A stretch of 64,000 nucleotides of DNA from Chrysemys picta bellii (Eukaryota > Chordata > Testudines > Emydidae), in the NCBI RefSeq assembly GCF_011386835.1, contig NC_088805.1:18224836-18288835 (forward strand). Direction: 5' to 3'. Each line of letters opens with the position of its first letter. Position 1 is the first letter of the stretch. Under the pieces are notes generated by a model. That model did not search any database. It had not been told where the DNA came from and was given only the letters and a program-made list of their open reading frames with translations. Made by a program: the position numbers and the translations under genes. Positions 12,712 through 24,574 of this stretch are shown piece after piece.

Positions 12712-13542
12712 TTACTTTCTTTGTTGGGCCTGTCCTGGAGTAGGTGATTTCTGGGTGATAATCTGTTTCTTCACTTCAGCAGGTGAGTATTGTAATTTTA
12801 AGAAGGCTTGAGAGAGGTCGTGTAGGTGTTTGTCTGAGGGATTGGAGCAAATGCAGTTGTATCTTAGAGCTTGGCTGTAGACAATGGATCGTGTGATGTG
12901 TTCTGGATGAAAGCTGGAGGCATGTAGGCAAGTATAGCGGTCAGTAGGTTTCCGGTATAGGGTGGTGTTTATGGGACTATCGCTTATTAGCACTGTAGTG
13001 TCCAGGAAGTGGATCTCTTGTGTGGACTGGTCCAGGCTGAGGTTGATGGGGTGGAAATTGTTGAAATCATGGTGGAATTCCTCAAGGGCTTCTTTTCCAT
13101 GGGTCCAGATGATGATGATGTCCACAATGTAGCACAAGTAGAGATGGGGCATTAGGGGACGAGAGCTGAGGAAATGTTCTTCTAAGTCAACCATAAAAAT
13201 GTTGGCATAGTGTGGGGCCATGCGGGTACCCATAGCAGTGCCGCTGACTTGAAGGTATACATTGTCCCCAAATGTGACATAGTTGTGGGTGAGGACAAAG
13301 TCACAAAGTTCAGCCACCAGGTTTGCCGTGACATTATCGGGGTTACTGTTCCTGACGGCTTGTAGTCCATCTTTGTGTGGAATATTGGTGTAGAGGGCTT
13401 CTGCATCCATAGTGGCCAGGATTGTGTTTTCTGGAAGATCACCAATGGATTGTAGTTTCCTCAGGAAGTCAGTGGTGTCTCGAAGATAGCTAGGAGTGCT
13501 GGTAGCGTAGGGCCTTAGGGGAGAGTCTACATAGCCAGACAA
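12712..13542 (-). pseudogene. PLE reverse transcriptase fragment, catalytic motif damaged
   Basis: The 276-codon frame shows RT motif A (TMDAEALYTNIPH), motif B (GTAMGTRMAPHYANIFM) and motif C as YIVDIIIIW. The related copy at 53858-54457 has YIDDIFIIW, so one catalytic aspartate has become valine here and the enzyme would be dead. The N-terminal domain is missing, replaced by the inverted copy. The C-terminus runs into the linker through a frameshift near 12700. Confidence 0.85.
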
Positions 13543-13543
13543 T

Positions 13544-13880
13544 CAGAACTGGAATTAATTTGCAAACTGGATACTATTTCCCCAGGCTAATTTTTCCCCT
13601 ACTGTTACTCACACCTTCTTGTCAACTGTTTGATATGGGCCATCCTGATTTATCACTACAGTTTTTTTTCTCCTGCTGATAATAGCCCACCTTAATTGAT
13701 TAGTCTTGTTAGAGTTGGTATGGCAACACCCATTTTTTCATGTTTTCTGTGTATATATATCTTCCTATTGTATTTTCCACTGTATGCATCCGATGAAGTG
13801 GGTTTTAGCTCATGAAAGCTTATGCTCAAATAAATTTGTTAGTCTCTAAGGTGCCACAAGTACTCCTCCTACCTTTTGCT
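13544..13880 (+). repeat. Right arm of the PLE inverted repeat
   Basis: Matches the reverse complement of 11801-12165 through shared strings such as gcatccgatgaagtgggttt and tatcttcctattg. A further 32 bp to 13912 (gatacagactaacatggct within) extends beyond what the left end keeps, so this arm holds the more complete terminus. Confidence 0.8.
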
Positions 13881-13923
13881 GATACAGACTAACATGGCTA
13901 CCACTCTGAAACCAGCTAGGGCA

Positions 13924-14643
13924 GTAACTGATCTATAGTGGTACTTCAGGATATGCATATTGCAAGATGTGCAATAAGCCAGCTGCATTGAAGACCATCG
14001 TAAGGTAGAATGTTATGTAGAAAAGTTCATTTTTCAAATGTAACTTAAATTTCTTATCTGTTTTAGTAAGTGGTATGTTTATATATTTTTTTAAAAAGCA
14101 CTTCCAAAAAAGTGTGTAAATTTGTGGGTTTTGGTAAATTTGATATTTTAGGCATGTAAGTAGTCCTATCGATGTCATAGTTAGTGTTCACAGGGTTGTC
14201 CCTATTCATCTTAAAAACATTTGTAGAAAGCTGTAACTGTCACACATTTAGATGAGACCCCCACTGTGTTTATTTAAATGTACAAATTTGGATAATTAGA
14301 TTCCCCGCCCATATTTTGTTTACAATATCAGACCAGCTATGTAAATATCTAGCTTTTTTAAATTTCTGCTTAGACCTTTTGCCCACATCCTCTTTTGTTC
14401 CTCAGTAAACAACCAGACTTTCTTCAGACAATAAAATATTTGATTCTTAGACACAAGACACCCAGTTCCTCTGTGCCGTAGCCTGACTGTCTCTGTGCTA
14501 GTTGCAACTTCCACTCTGCTTGGAGTCAAGCAGGTCACTTCTTGTCCAGCGTAATGACCTGAATCTGAATTGTGACCCGAGTCACAAGTCGTTAAGTAAG
14601 GCACCATTAGGCTTGGATGATATTATATTTTGATAGTTCTGTT
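13924..14643. other. No gene or clear repeat recognised
   Basis: AT-rich; nothing supportable. Confidence 0.45.
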
Positions 14644-14746
14644 TAGGGTGACCAGACAGCAAATGTGAAAAATCAGGATGGGGATGGGGGGTAATAGGAG
14701 CCTATATAAGAAAAAGACCCAAAAATCGGGACATCTGGTCACCCTA
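14644..14746. mobile_element. 103-bp hAT-type MITE with 8-bp TSD
   Basis: Perfect 13-bp terminal inverted repeats, tagggtgaccaga and tctggtcacccta, are flanked by the perfect 8-bp duplication gttctgtt at 14636-14643 and 14747-14754. It has no coding capacity. The 8-bp TSD is characteristic of hAT transposases. Confidence 0.9.
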
Positions 14747-14754
14747 GTTCTGTT

Positions 14755-16191
14755 TGTGAAATTTTCCCTCATGAACTAGGTTAATCTTGAGTCAGTCAGC
14801 TGCCTTATCCAGTAACTGCCCTTCCCCCAACTATTTGTTCAGAAAAAGCTGTATGTTGTAATTTCTTGAGTGTCATAACAGTATGTGTATTAACTGCTGT
14901 TAAAGAGCAGTAAAATGCTTTAAAACTAAACTGATAACTATAAAACTGATACCATTTGCATCAGAGTTCAAACGTCCCTATTAAGCCTGTTCAGTCTAGT
15001 TCCTGTATGTATGAAAAGATTTCCAAATTCCTTCAGCATTGCCTCTCTACTTCAAAATCTGATCTCCCTGAACTGTTATGTCCATTTCAGTTACTTTAAA
15101 GTCACTTCTCATCAGAGTGGGTGGCCTGGATTAGTGGTGTCTCTGGAATTACAGGTGGCATCACTGCAGTCAAAGGGTCCATCATGAGTTCCTACCCTTC
15201 TCTAGATTGTATTACTGTAAAAGGTAAGGAGGTCGGTATTATAACATCCATATTAGCTTCCTTCAACATCATTTTTTGTAGTTTAATGCCATCAGCCATA
15301 ATGGTTGCTATATTATATGGAGGGAGGTCACTCTCTCCCGAATCAAGGATTGACATGAGACTGACCAGAAGGGCAGGCCCAGCAAGGGACCTGAAGTACT
15401 TGCAAACTTGTCAAGGTCTTCCTATGGAAGATGGCTGGGTGACACCTGGCAAGTTACACTCACATGCAAGCTAGACTTGCATATTGTTCTTAAAATGTTT
15501 TCTCTGGTGCTTTTGTTGTGAATAAATAATACTTTGCTTTATGAATGCTGGCTGGTCACTGGTTAACCCTCTCACTGCCCCTGACAGAACAGAACTGGTG
15601 CTAAACTAAAGTCAGAGTAGCTAAGGTGATCACAGTGAATTGCAGGAGGAATTGCAGCTAATTCCTTTGTTTTGGGTGGGAGAGTCACCAGACTGTTAGA
15701 AGCCTGAGATTTAAATGGGGTGCCCTCCAGGAAGCCACAAAGAGGTTAAAGATGTAGTTTTCTTGGGCACTGCAACAATGAGTAACTTTTATTTTCTAAA
15801 GTCGTTACTTTTATTCTAGTTGTTTTTCTGCAGCATGCTACTACAGTGTTGAACTTCATTTTAATCCAGCAGTTTTTGCTTAAATTTTTAAAATAACATT
15901 TATACAAATTATTTTTTAAACCCACTCTTTCTACTTAAATTTTGGGTCTAAATTGTCCAGCATGATGTGTAACAAATGTATTATGAATTCTGACCAAAGA
16001 AAATACGAAAATTCTTCAGTTGCATTTTGCACTGTATTTATTTTTTAAAGGAATAAGTCTCCTCACTACACTGAGGAGGAAATGGACTTCAATTGTTGTG
16101 GTTTCAAAAGTGTTCTTGATTTTAAAACTTTATTTTTACATCCATAGCTGTCTAAGTAATGAAAGAAAAATAACTATGTAGGACCTACAGA
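14755..16191. other. No gene or clear repeat recognised
   Basis: The 117-codon frame at 15121-15474 has no recognisable domain. Nothing else supportable. Confidence 0.45.
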
Positions 16192-16344
16192 CAGGGCCGG
16201 CTGTAGGCACCAGCAAAGCAAGCACGTGCTTGGGGCAGCCCATTTGCAGGGGCGGCAGGGATCCAACATGGGAGCTGAGAACCAACAGGGGGCCCTGGGA
16301 GTTGTACTTCTTTGGTTAGCTCCCTGCCTATAGAGCCAGCCCTG
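16192..16344. mobile_element. Short element with cagggccggct-type inverted ends
   Basis: Begins cagggccggct and ends agccagccctg, imperfect inverted repeats shared with the elements at 35271 and 49333. No convincing TSD is visible, so age or flank decay is likely. It contains the family's gcacgtgcttggggc block. Confidence 0.65.
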
Positions 16345-16435
16345 GAGCAACACTACCAATAGGAAAGAGAGGGAGGGAGTGTGGTAGCTGAGACCTCATG
16401 CTGCAGCCTGCTGTGAATGGAGAGCTGCCCTGTGA

Positions 16436-17050
16436 GTAGGGATACCATATTTTAACATTCAAAAAATAGGACACTCCACAGGGAGGGAGGGTAGCCCCAC
16501 CCTGCCACCATCCACTCCCTCTGACTGCCCCCCACAGAAACCCCAACCCATCCAACCCCCCCTGCTCCCTGTCCCCCTCCCAGGACCCCACCCCCTATCT
16601 AAGCACCGCTGCTCCTTGTCCCCTGATTGTCCCCTCATGGGACCCCTGCCCCTAACTGCCCCTTGGGACCCCATCTAAGCCTCTCTTCTCCTTGTCGCCA
16701 ACTGCCCCCTCCTGAGACCCCCCCAACTTCCGCCCTAGGACCCCACCCCATACCTGTCCCCTGACAAACCCTCGGGACTCCTATGCCTATCCAACCGCTG
16801 CCTGTCCTCTGACTGCACCCCCCAAACTCCTGACCCATCTAACCCCCCCTTCTCCCTGCCCCTGACTGCCCCCCCCCGAACCTCTGCCCCATCCAACCCT
16901 CCAGTCCCTTTACCGTGCCACTCAGACCAGCGTGTCTGGCTCCACGCAGCGCCAGACACACTGCTGCATATATGCTGCTGTGCTCCCCCACAGAGCCACA
17001 GCCCCCTTCCTCCCCCCAGCACCTGCCTTCCAGATTTGAACACCTCAAAA
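16436..17050. repeat. C-rich degenerate tandem (minisatellite-like) repeat
   Basis: Imperfect units built from phrases such as ccctgactgccccc, gggacccc and ccatctaagc recur many times, with + strand C-richness throughout. It starts with ggataccatattttaacatt, which looks like the edge of a larger interspersed element. The Gly/Arg-rich open frames on the minus strand come from the composition and are not genes. Confidence 0.6.
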
Positions 17051-17460
17051 TTCAGGAGTGCTCAAACTCAGTTTGGGCAGCTGTTACTTCATTTCTCCCA
17101 AATCAAATATACTGATCCACTGTAACTTGCTGTAGAAAAAGTAGGATAAAATTGAGCAAGAAATGCTTCCCAGTGGTTATTAGGACTGGAATTGCTATTT
17201 TCAACAGCCATTGCCTTTTTATTTGTTTGTTTAAAAGGAAGACAGTGATATTGCATTGGCAAATTCCCCATAGAAAGAAAGAGTGGAACAAAAGAATAAT
17301 AAAGGCACCTCAACTTTTCCTCATTTATGTAGGACAGTCTTATAATATGCATCCAGATATCCTCCAGTCACACAAGCTGAAAATTGTTCCACTTTACTGC
17401 AGTTCTGTAACCATATGGGAACCAATCCTGTCTGTGTTCTGTGCACATCTAAAATTCCTG
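17051..17460. other. No gene or clear repeat recognised
   Basis: Ordinary sequence between the C-rich block and a G-rich block. Confidence 0.4.
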
Positions 17461-17640
17461 CTGAATGACCTGCCATGGGAGCGAGTTACCAGTGACCCAG
17501 GGCTGCAGCGGAAGGAGGGTGCAGGTGCGGGGGGAAGGGTGGGGGCGGAGAGAGCCCAGGGCTGGGGTGGCAGGAGGTGTGTGTGGGGGTGGGGCAATGG
17601 TGGGGAGGAATGAGGGAGCCCAGAGCTGGGGTGGCAGAAA
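17461..17640. repeat. G-rich low-complexity block with internal duplication
   Basis: The phrase gagcccagggctggggtggc near 17552 recurs as gagcccagagctggggtggc near 17617, about 65 bp apart. Overall (G)n with scattered A/T; likely the decayed interior of an interspersed element. Confidence 0.5.
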
Positions 17641-19820
17641 GGAGAAAACCTATTCTCTCGCTGCTATTTAAAGATCAAGATTTGTTTCATGCCATTCATT
17701 TTTATTTGAGTCTTGTGTTGGGCAGTGGCTTGGTACGAGCAGCTCGCTGTTCTTATATTGTAACAGAATTTACTGTTTTATTGATCAAAATCAACTTTGT
17801 AAATCAGTTAATGGAGAGACTGAAGAGTCTTTGTTCATAACTACTCTTTATTTTATAATCAGCTGTCAATAGGCTTGTTGATTGACTAATCCAAATAATT
17901 AGCTGGCAGGACACCGAATGAAAACTGACAATTATTGCTCTTGCTGCTGATGGAAATCTGACAAGTCTGTTTTAAAGTATACCACTTGCCTTCCCTGAGT
18001 GGGCTTCCCCATTCTTCCAAAACAAGTCCCTGGGATCTCTGCCAGTTTCCTCCTATATTCTAACTCACCTGCTACCACATATGGACTACTCTTCATCTGA
18101 GGACTGGAAGGGATTTCCTTCTGAGTCATCAATACTGCTCCTCAAATTAGCTGGCATATTTTGGTATAGAAGAATGCTAGTTTCATAGACTCACACCAGG
18201 TAAAGCGGAAAAAGGACTGATGCCATCAGTCTTCTAGCTTGGAGCAGGGATCAGAATCTGGCCTCAACTGTGAAACAGGTATTGGTTTGTCCCTGAGCCA
18301 GCCAGTGAATACATTTTTTTTTTTAAACTTGGTGTTTTATGGACAGTCTTCTATTGCACAAGAACTGGTGTGTCACTTTTGGTAATAAGGACACATCTTT
18401 AAGATCCTTTGCCTCTTGAAAGACTGCAAAATCTCTCAACTGGCCTGGCAAGTTTTAATAAGTGCACAAAGTGCAAATAAGTTCTCTCACTTGTACAGTG
18501 TAACACTTGTCCACAAAAACAGGGAGGACAATGCTCAGTCCTGCTCAGGGCAAGCTGAACTTTCCAGCTCTTCTCATTTTTAAAACTTTTGGGTGTGTTT
18601 TTGTTCATGTTCTTACCTTTATATTTTTATACTGTGTACAAACATCTTAAGATTGTGTTCACCCTTTTTGTCCATTTTGCTGAATATTTTTTCCAGTCTG
18701 TGAAAATAAAGCAGACAAGGCATTTGGGAGAATAGTGGAAGGAATACTTGTAATGAGGTAGTTGGACTGTATGAAGTTAGCATGACAGTTGGGAGAGCAA
18801 AGACATCATATTCCTTTCAATCCTATATTTCCTCTTCACTGACTTCCTATGTTGTGGCAAACATCTTTCTATTAAGGATGGATGGACTAGGCTCTTTTGG
18901 AGTCAGTAAATAATGTTCCTTAATTGACCGAGGGTAGCTTGCTGTTTAAATTATGGAAGGCTCAGTTGTGAACATCCTAAAATTTGGTATTTGTCTTGTT
19001 ATTTTTGGTTAAAAACGCTCAGATCCAGAGTGTCTCGTGTACTAGTGCAGTACGCAGCTGAAGTACAACAAAGACCCTTTTAGATACGAGACAGGAATGG
19101 AAAGTTGTTGTTGAAACACTCTGGCATTGCATAGCACTCCTGTTTACTGTTGTCCATGAATACATGATTCCCATTACCAGAAATCTTGTCTTATACTCTT
19201 TTAATAAAAAGGAAGAAAAACTTCTGGCACTCTTTTAACAGAGCTTATGAGTTAACTGTGGGTCCTTGAAGAATCGATTTTTAAAAACAAAACAAAAAAC
19301 CCCAGAGGATTGAACCAGCCAAATTCAATCCTATAAATATCTCTGCCCACAGACAGCCCACCCTCCCCCTTGGAATTTAAAAAAGGAAGAGAAGACTTTT
19401 TGCCCAGCATAAACATGGGGCTGGACAGTTGCCATTCATTGTCTTGTACTTTAAGTATCATATTCAATCAAGGTATTGTCAAGGACTGACTGACAGTTAA
19501 ATTAAATTATGGCATTGTCTGTGAGCACAACAGTTGAAAGAAATGGTAGAAAGCTGTCAGCTATGGTAAATCTGTTCTTAGGCTGTTTTTCATTATAGTG
19601 TTACAGTAATAATATCTAGTGAGTTGAAAGGTGGTTTCTATCCTAAACTCAATCTTCAGTCAGTAATAACTTCAGCTAAAATATTCCTTTTGTGCTGAAA
19701 ACTCCATGCTTGGTCTCAGTTTATGGACTAATTATGTGAGTCATAATGACTTGAGAGACCCAGGTGCTGGAGCAGGTCAAGAATGAGGAACAATTTGTAT
19801 TACAAGAACATATCTGCCCA
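17641..19820. other. No gene or clear repeat recognised
   Basis: AT-rich; only short frames. Confidence 0.45.
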
Positions 19821-19827
19821 ATCAGGA

Positions 19828-19915
19828 TCAGGGCCCCACTGTTCTAGATACTGGGCACACAGACAGGTAGACTGAGTCCTTCCCTCAAAGAGCTTGCGAT
19901 CTAATTAGTATCTCC
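19828..19915. repeat. Ancient amniote interspersed repeat fragment
   Basis: The order cagggccccactgttctaga, ctgggcaca, gagtccttccctcaaagagc, ttgcgatctaa is a widely scattered old amniote repeat pattern that I recognise without a firm family name (CORE-SINE or L2-like). A related piece occurs near the right window edge. Confidence 0.4.
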
Positions 19916-19920
19916 TTTAC

Positions 19921-20729
19921 TGGCTAAAACTTGAGGGCCTGATCCCCACTTCCATCAATGGGGTTATGTTTTTGTCCCTCTCTTCTTCTTCCCCTCCCCC
20001 TTCCAGTGAGTATTGGACTGGGCCATGAAAGAGAGTGTCATGGTGTAAATAAGTGGCCTCCTACCAGGCATCCCCTCAGGACAGCCTTGCAAGTGGCCCT
20101 TCACCTCAGTTGTCCTCTTGGGTAACCCAAAGGACTCCACTTCAGGCTCTTAATTAAACTGGCCCCCAGGAGAGGCATTGTTTATTATGAAAGCCTTGTG
20201 CAAATAGTTTGTAACAAAAATCCCAAAACGTAGTCCATATCTATCACCTCAGTACATTCAGTTCTTGTTCTCACCATACCTCATTGTCTTCTGTCACAGG
20301 CTCCTTATCGGTCTTCCTCCATCCCTCTTCCAGGACAGTCATCCCAGCCCTTCCTTCTTGGTTGACCCTCTGCTCTTCCTAGAGGGAACTCCCATAATCT
20401 CTCTGCTGGGAGCACCCTTGCCAGAGGAGCATCCTCATTCCTACAGTCCTCTCACTGTTCCTCAGCATCCAGCTCTGCAGCAGAGACATCATCTGGTAAG
20501 TTCCTCCACTACTCCCCTTTCCTTCAACTCTCTCTGGCGCTTGACTCTGGCTTAGAGCCAGCAGGCATCTCCCTCTGCTAATTCTCCAGCCCTAGATCAC
20601 TGGCTTGGAGATGCCAGCCAGCAAACCTCTTTCTGCTCTCCTGCCTTCAGCCTTCTCCTAGGAACCACCTTCTGTCTCCGGCAGTTCTCCTCTCCTGCCC
20701 TTCTCCTGACTGAACATTTATAGCCTCCC
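19921..20729. other. C/T-rich sequence, no gene recognised
   Basis: Rich in cctctcc and ttctcct strings. The 96-codon frame at 20265-20555 is Pro/Leu/Ser-rich because of this composition and is not credible as a gene. Confidence 0.4.
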
Positions 20730-20863
20730 AGCTGGCTCATTAAATGAAACTGGGCTCTGAGTGCCTGATCCAGTCCAGCTGCTCTGCCCTCTTAATTGAC
20801 CCAGCTGGGAGCACCTGGACTGGATCAGGCACTCAGAGCCCAGTTTCATTTAATGAGCCAGCT
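20730..20863. repeat. Perfect 49-bp inverted repeat (palindrome with 36-bp spacer)
   Basis: 20730-20778 is the exact reverse complement of 20815-20863 (left arm starts agctggctcattaaatgaaa; right arm ends the reverse way). The spacer is 20779-20814. The DNA could form a cruciform, and a transcript could form a 49-bp hairpin. Confidence 0.95.
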
Positions 20864-21348
20864 ACCCTGTTATACATGGCTAGAACTGACAGGTAATGAA
20901 GAATCTCTGTAAGCTTAATAGTTACCAATAAATTCCAAGGTTCAAACAATTCTTATTCCACCCAGCATAGGGCAGTAGTTAACGACATAGGTATCCCTTT
21001 CAACTGTAATGAACTGACTACTATGGGATATCATCAGTCTGCAGTCTTACGTGTCTTCTCTTGACATGTTTGTTTTCTTAAATTAAAAAATAAAATTGCT
21101 GTTCCTAGAAGTGCTGGAGTCCAATGATGTTTCAAATCTCTACCTTTTAAAAGAAGATCCTCTATACATGCATTCTGTTTAACACCTGAGTACTGGGTCA
21201 GTTGTCCTATTTTTACATCTTATTTTCCCTTACACTGAAGATTTTTTTCATCGTCACTATATGTGACCCATTTCTGCATTGATTTTTGAGGTGGAGAATC
21301 TACTGCATGACTTACTATTTTCTTCCACAGTGCCAACTGGACAGCAAT
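20864..21348. other. No gene or clear repeat recognised
   Basis: AT-rich; nothing supportable. Confidence 0.4.
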
Positions 21349-21351
21349 TTA

Positions 21352-21642
21352 GGCCTGGTTTACACGGGGGGGATTGATCTAAGATACGCAACTTCAGCTA
21401 TGAGAATAGCGTAGCTGAAGTCGACATATCTTAGATCGACTTACCTCCCGTCCTCATGGCGCAGGATCAACGGCCGCGGCTCCCCCGTCGACTTCGCTTC
21501 TGCCTCTTGCCCTGGTGGAGTTCCGGAGTAGATGGGGAGCACGTTCGGGGATCAATTTATCGTGTCTAGACGAGACACAATAAATCGATCCCCGATAGAT
21601 AGATCGCTACCCGCCAATCTGGTGGGTAGTGTGGACGTACCC
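21352..21642. mobile_element. Short inverted-repeat element, TSD tta (same family as 55147-55448)
   Basis: Ends ggcctggtttacac and gtgtggacgtaccc are imperfect inverted repeats flanked by tta at 21349-21351 and 21643-21645. The interior contains its own hairpins (aacttcagct with agctgaagtc; ggatcaatttatcg with aataaatcgatcc). TTA is a classic PIF/Harbinger target duplication. No coding capacity. Confidence 0.8.
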
Positions 21643-21645
21643 TTA

Positions 21646-23272
21646 GTCACTAGTTTATGGTATCCCATCTTAACAGAGAAAATATATTCCATATAGCTAA
21701 AATATCTCAGTCTTTATCTAATAGAGCCTTAAAAGTCAGCACTTTATCAAGTCACTGCTTGAAAGAGTAATTACTTTATGTATAGGAGCAGAGATTAAAA
21801 TACTATTCCCCCCAGCCTTTCTTTCTGTCTGTCTTTCTTTCCCTCCCCTCACAGTTCTGTCCATTGTGTTGGTTCTATTTCAGATTAAATAATCTGCAGC
21901 AGCAGAGGAGTCCTTTGTAGAATATTGGTGACTGGAAGGCTGAATTTGTTGTGCCATTATAGTGACAGCAGGTCAGTTGTAATGCTGAACTATGACTTTG
22001 GAGAAGCCAGCAGCTGTGTCAGGTTGCTAATTTAAATCTATATCAATGGTGTGCTTGTAGCTCTGCTTTTGATGGTAAAAGTGAAATCGTGTGAATTGTT
22101 GTGGAAAAATCTTGCTTCTGTTGAAACTTAAAACATGGGAGAGCTTAGCAATGTGCTATAAAAGAAAAGACTGAATTAAAATCAGTATGTGTATCAGGAA
22201 ATGAAAGAATAATTATTTCTTCAACCATATTCTTGAATTTATAAAATCTTTAAATTTAATTTTTAGTACACCTCACTTCAGTCACTGCACACCAGGGCAA
22301 AATAAATTAATCACTCAGAATGGTTACAGAGTTTAGGTTTTTATTTCATTCATCCCCATCTCTGTACTCTGAAAACTTTCACACAGGGGAAGCTGTCCAT
22401 AGCAGTGGAACAGGCTAAAGCATGCTCAGTTAATAGGGTTCTAATAATTGTTTGTTTCAGCTGTGACAAAAAATAAGGTCATGGTGCAATTTTATTACCA
22501 GACAAGTTTCCATTGGGGCAATGTAGAAAATATTTGAAAGCCCTTGTGAGTATCTGATCTGTAAAGAACATTTGTCATGCCTCTAAACTTGGTCAGAATT
22601 TTAAAAGTTACTGGAAATGCTGGAAACAGTGTTCATCGAAATGTACTTCTGTTCCCACTCCATTAAATATATACTCTGTTGCCACTGATATTTCCCCCCT
22701 CTACTACATCGCCTCTTTTCCCCCCAGTTTTTAATAGGTAGCTCTACAGAAAAGATAGCGCTTTTAGTTTCTCGTCAAACACTTTTGATTACACTTTTCC
22801 CAGCTGCTTCTGCAGTATACATGAGTGTGCTTCTCTAAGTTTGCTTTTGAAAGAAAAAACCTTGACAAGAATGTCTTGCCAGATTTGTTGGTGCAGACCA
22901 AAGAGCATCACTGTTGCACTGTACTGGCAACGAGTAGAAAATTCTGAGATAAAACCTTGGTCTTCCCTGTTTTGGCAGGAAAGTTAGTGCTCTAGGTACT
23001 GCTCCTAGAATATATCAATATTCTCCTGTCACTTGTTTTTTTGCCAAAGTTCTGAATTTAATTCCTATTTAAGCAACACTTGAAGTGACAATAGTGAGGA
23101 ATTTTGCAGACAAACCATCCATTAAGACAAACATGCCATTGAAATCCTGTTGATTTCAATATGCAGTGCTGTTAATGAGAACTGCAGGAACTTTAAACTC
23201 CAGAATGGATGTAAGGTTATGCTTCTGGAAATTGCAATGTAATTTCCTTTATTGCATTTATTTTGTTCACAG
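21646..23272. other. 5' flank/intron before the start-codon exon
   Basis: No element recognised. Ends with the acceptor at 23271-23272. Confidence 0.5.
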
Positions 23273-23336
23273 GTTGTTGCAATATGACCTTCTACTAACC
23301 CTTTCAGAAGAAGCAAGACTTCACCAGCCGTTACCC
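23273..23336 (+). other. TANGO2: TANGO2 5'UTR segment of the start-codon exon, with a short upstream ORF
   Basis: A pyrimidine-rich tract ending ttttgttcacag gives a good acceptor, so transcription must begin in an upstream exon not identified here. The 64-nt leader contains one upstream ATG at 23284 that reads four codons (MTFY) and stops at 23296-23298. It lies 53 nt ahead of the main start and out of frame with it. Such a minimal uORF could lower or tune translation from the weak main start; this is inference. Confidence 0.75.
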
Positions 23337-23392
23337 ATGTGCATACTTTTCTTCAAGTTTGATCCTCGTCCAGTTTCAAAAAATGCATACAG
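23337..23392 (+). CDS. TANGO2: TANGO2 first coding exon (residues 1-19, last codon split)
   Basis: The exon encodes MCILFFKFDPRPVSKNAYR and ends AG before the donor gtaatc, so codon 19 (Arg) is completed by the first G of the exon at 37676. The start Met is followed at once by Cys2, a position conserved in this family and proposed by others to relate it to N-terminal nucleophile folds; that role is family knowledge and is not shown here. The start context is weak: C at -3 and T at +4. The reading frame is open upstream to 23166 without a splice signal, but the acceptor at 23271-23272 and the family start at MCI favour ATG 23337. Confidence 0.95.
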
Positions 23393-24570
23393 GTAATCAT
23401 AATTGTGGTTAAAGCAAAAATGCTTTTCTTTTCAACCTTAGTTTGATACTTTTACTTTAACACTGGGCAATAATGCCTAGTCTCAAATTAGAGTCAAGTG
23501 CTTCAAATTGTGCTGGTATAATGCCAACACTCCATGATGTTGTTTACATCTCTTTTAAGTGGAAAAAGTCAGTCTGCTCTGAGCTGCATTCAGCACAGTT
23601 TCCATAGCCAATAGTACGCAAGAGAGTGATGTAGCTATGCCACAGTTGACTCCCTAACCCAGTGGATCCAGGTACCCATTTGCAGCTGGGTGATGAAGCA
23701 AGGAGGTGATGAAGCAAGACTCCAACCAACAACTTCTAGGATTTTAGCTGAGCACCTGAACCATTCTGCCACCATGCCTACTAGCATTGTATTACTGTTA
23801 TTTTATTTATGCGTAATGTATTGGTTCCACTTGACCCTAACTGTTGCATATCGTTCCTAGAAGCACAAGAACATATATGGATCTGTTTACTATCTGTGGA
23901 GTCAAATATTGGACAAATAATTTTAGACTTGTATTAATATGTCTCTGCCCTTTTTATGTTGAAAAGAAAATTATTATAGCTCTGTTGGTACAAAGGAATT
24001 GAGAACTAAAAACGTAATTATCCATACGGTGCTCTGTCTGCATCTTGTGCACATCTGAATTTTTAAAAGTAAATAGGATTGTCAGGAATCCCAGGACTTG
24101 TATTGAATTAATATGTCCAATCCATTTCGGCTGTTTTCTCTATCCATGTTGATAGCAAAAGGCAGGTGTGTCAATTTGATGATGCCTCCAGGGCAATCCC
24201 CCAGGCCTATGTTGTAATCATACTTATTTGGAATGTTATATGACAAGCGAACTTTATGCCACAATCTATATTTAAAGTAATATTTATTTGCTTGCGATGA
24301 GTTACGCGAAGTTTGGAACTATTGATTGCTGGCAGGAAAATAACTGGCTTTCAGTGTCAAAATAGGAAAGAACTTTTGATCCATTATGGCCCAAATTCTG
24401 CTGAGTTACCTAATTTTACTGAAATCTTTTTCTCTTGGATTGCTCAAACCAGTCAGCCGGAGTACTCAGTATAATGTAGGGATTTCCAATATGTTTAATT
24501 TTTATATAAATGTGCAGTAAATAATTTTAGGCTCAAAATATACAAGATCTTGGTGTGATGCTATACCTCA
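23393..24570 (+). other. Start of the TANGO2 intron after the start-codon exon
   Basis: No clear element. The segment 23640-23790 has a loosely tRNA-like reverse pattern that I could not confirm as a SINE. Confidence 0.5.
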
Positions 24571-24574
24571 TATT

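Larger units (their letters stand above)
11801..13912 (-). mobile_element. Penelope-like element, inverted-dimer copy (family A, copy 2)
   Basis: The 2112-bp insertion has a perfect 11-bp TSD, cagctagggca, at 11790-11800 and 13913-13923. The main part reads on the minus strand: RT (12712-13542), a Cys-bearing linker, GIY-YIG nuclease, and the 3' terminal region at 11801. From about 13544 the sequence turns over: the same 3' region, starting in the LELICKLDT codons, recurs on the + strand as far as 13912. The insertion is thus two partial copies tail-out, with arms of about 340-365 bp. Such head-to-head partial copies are known for PLEs. It is not competent for movement. Confidence 0.85.

Noticed and set aside
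16436..17050. CpG-island promoter for TANGO2
   Set aside because: C-rich but not CpG-rich, repeat-derived, and with no link to a splice donor.
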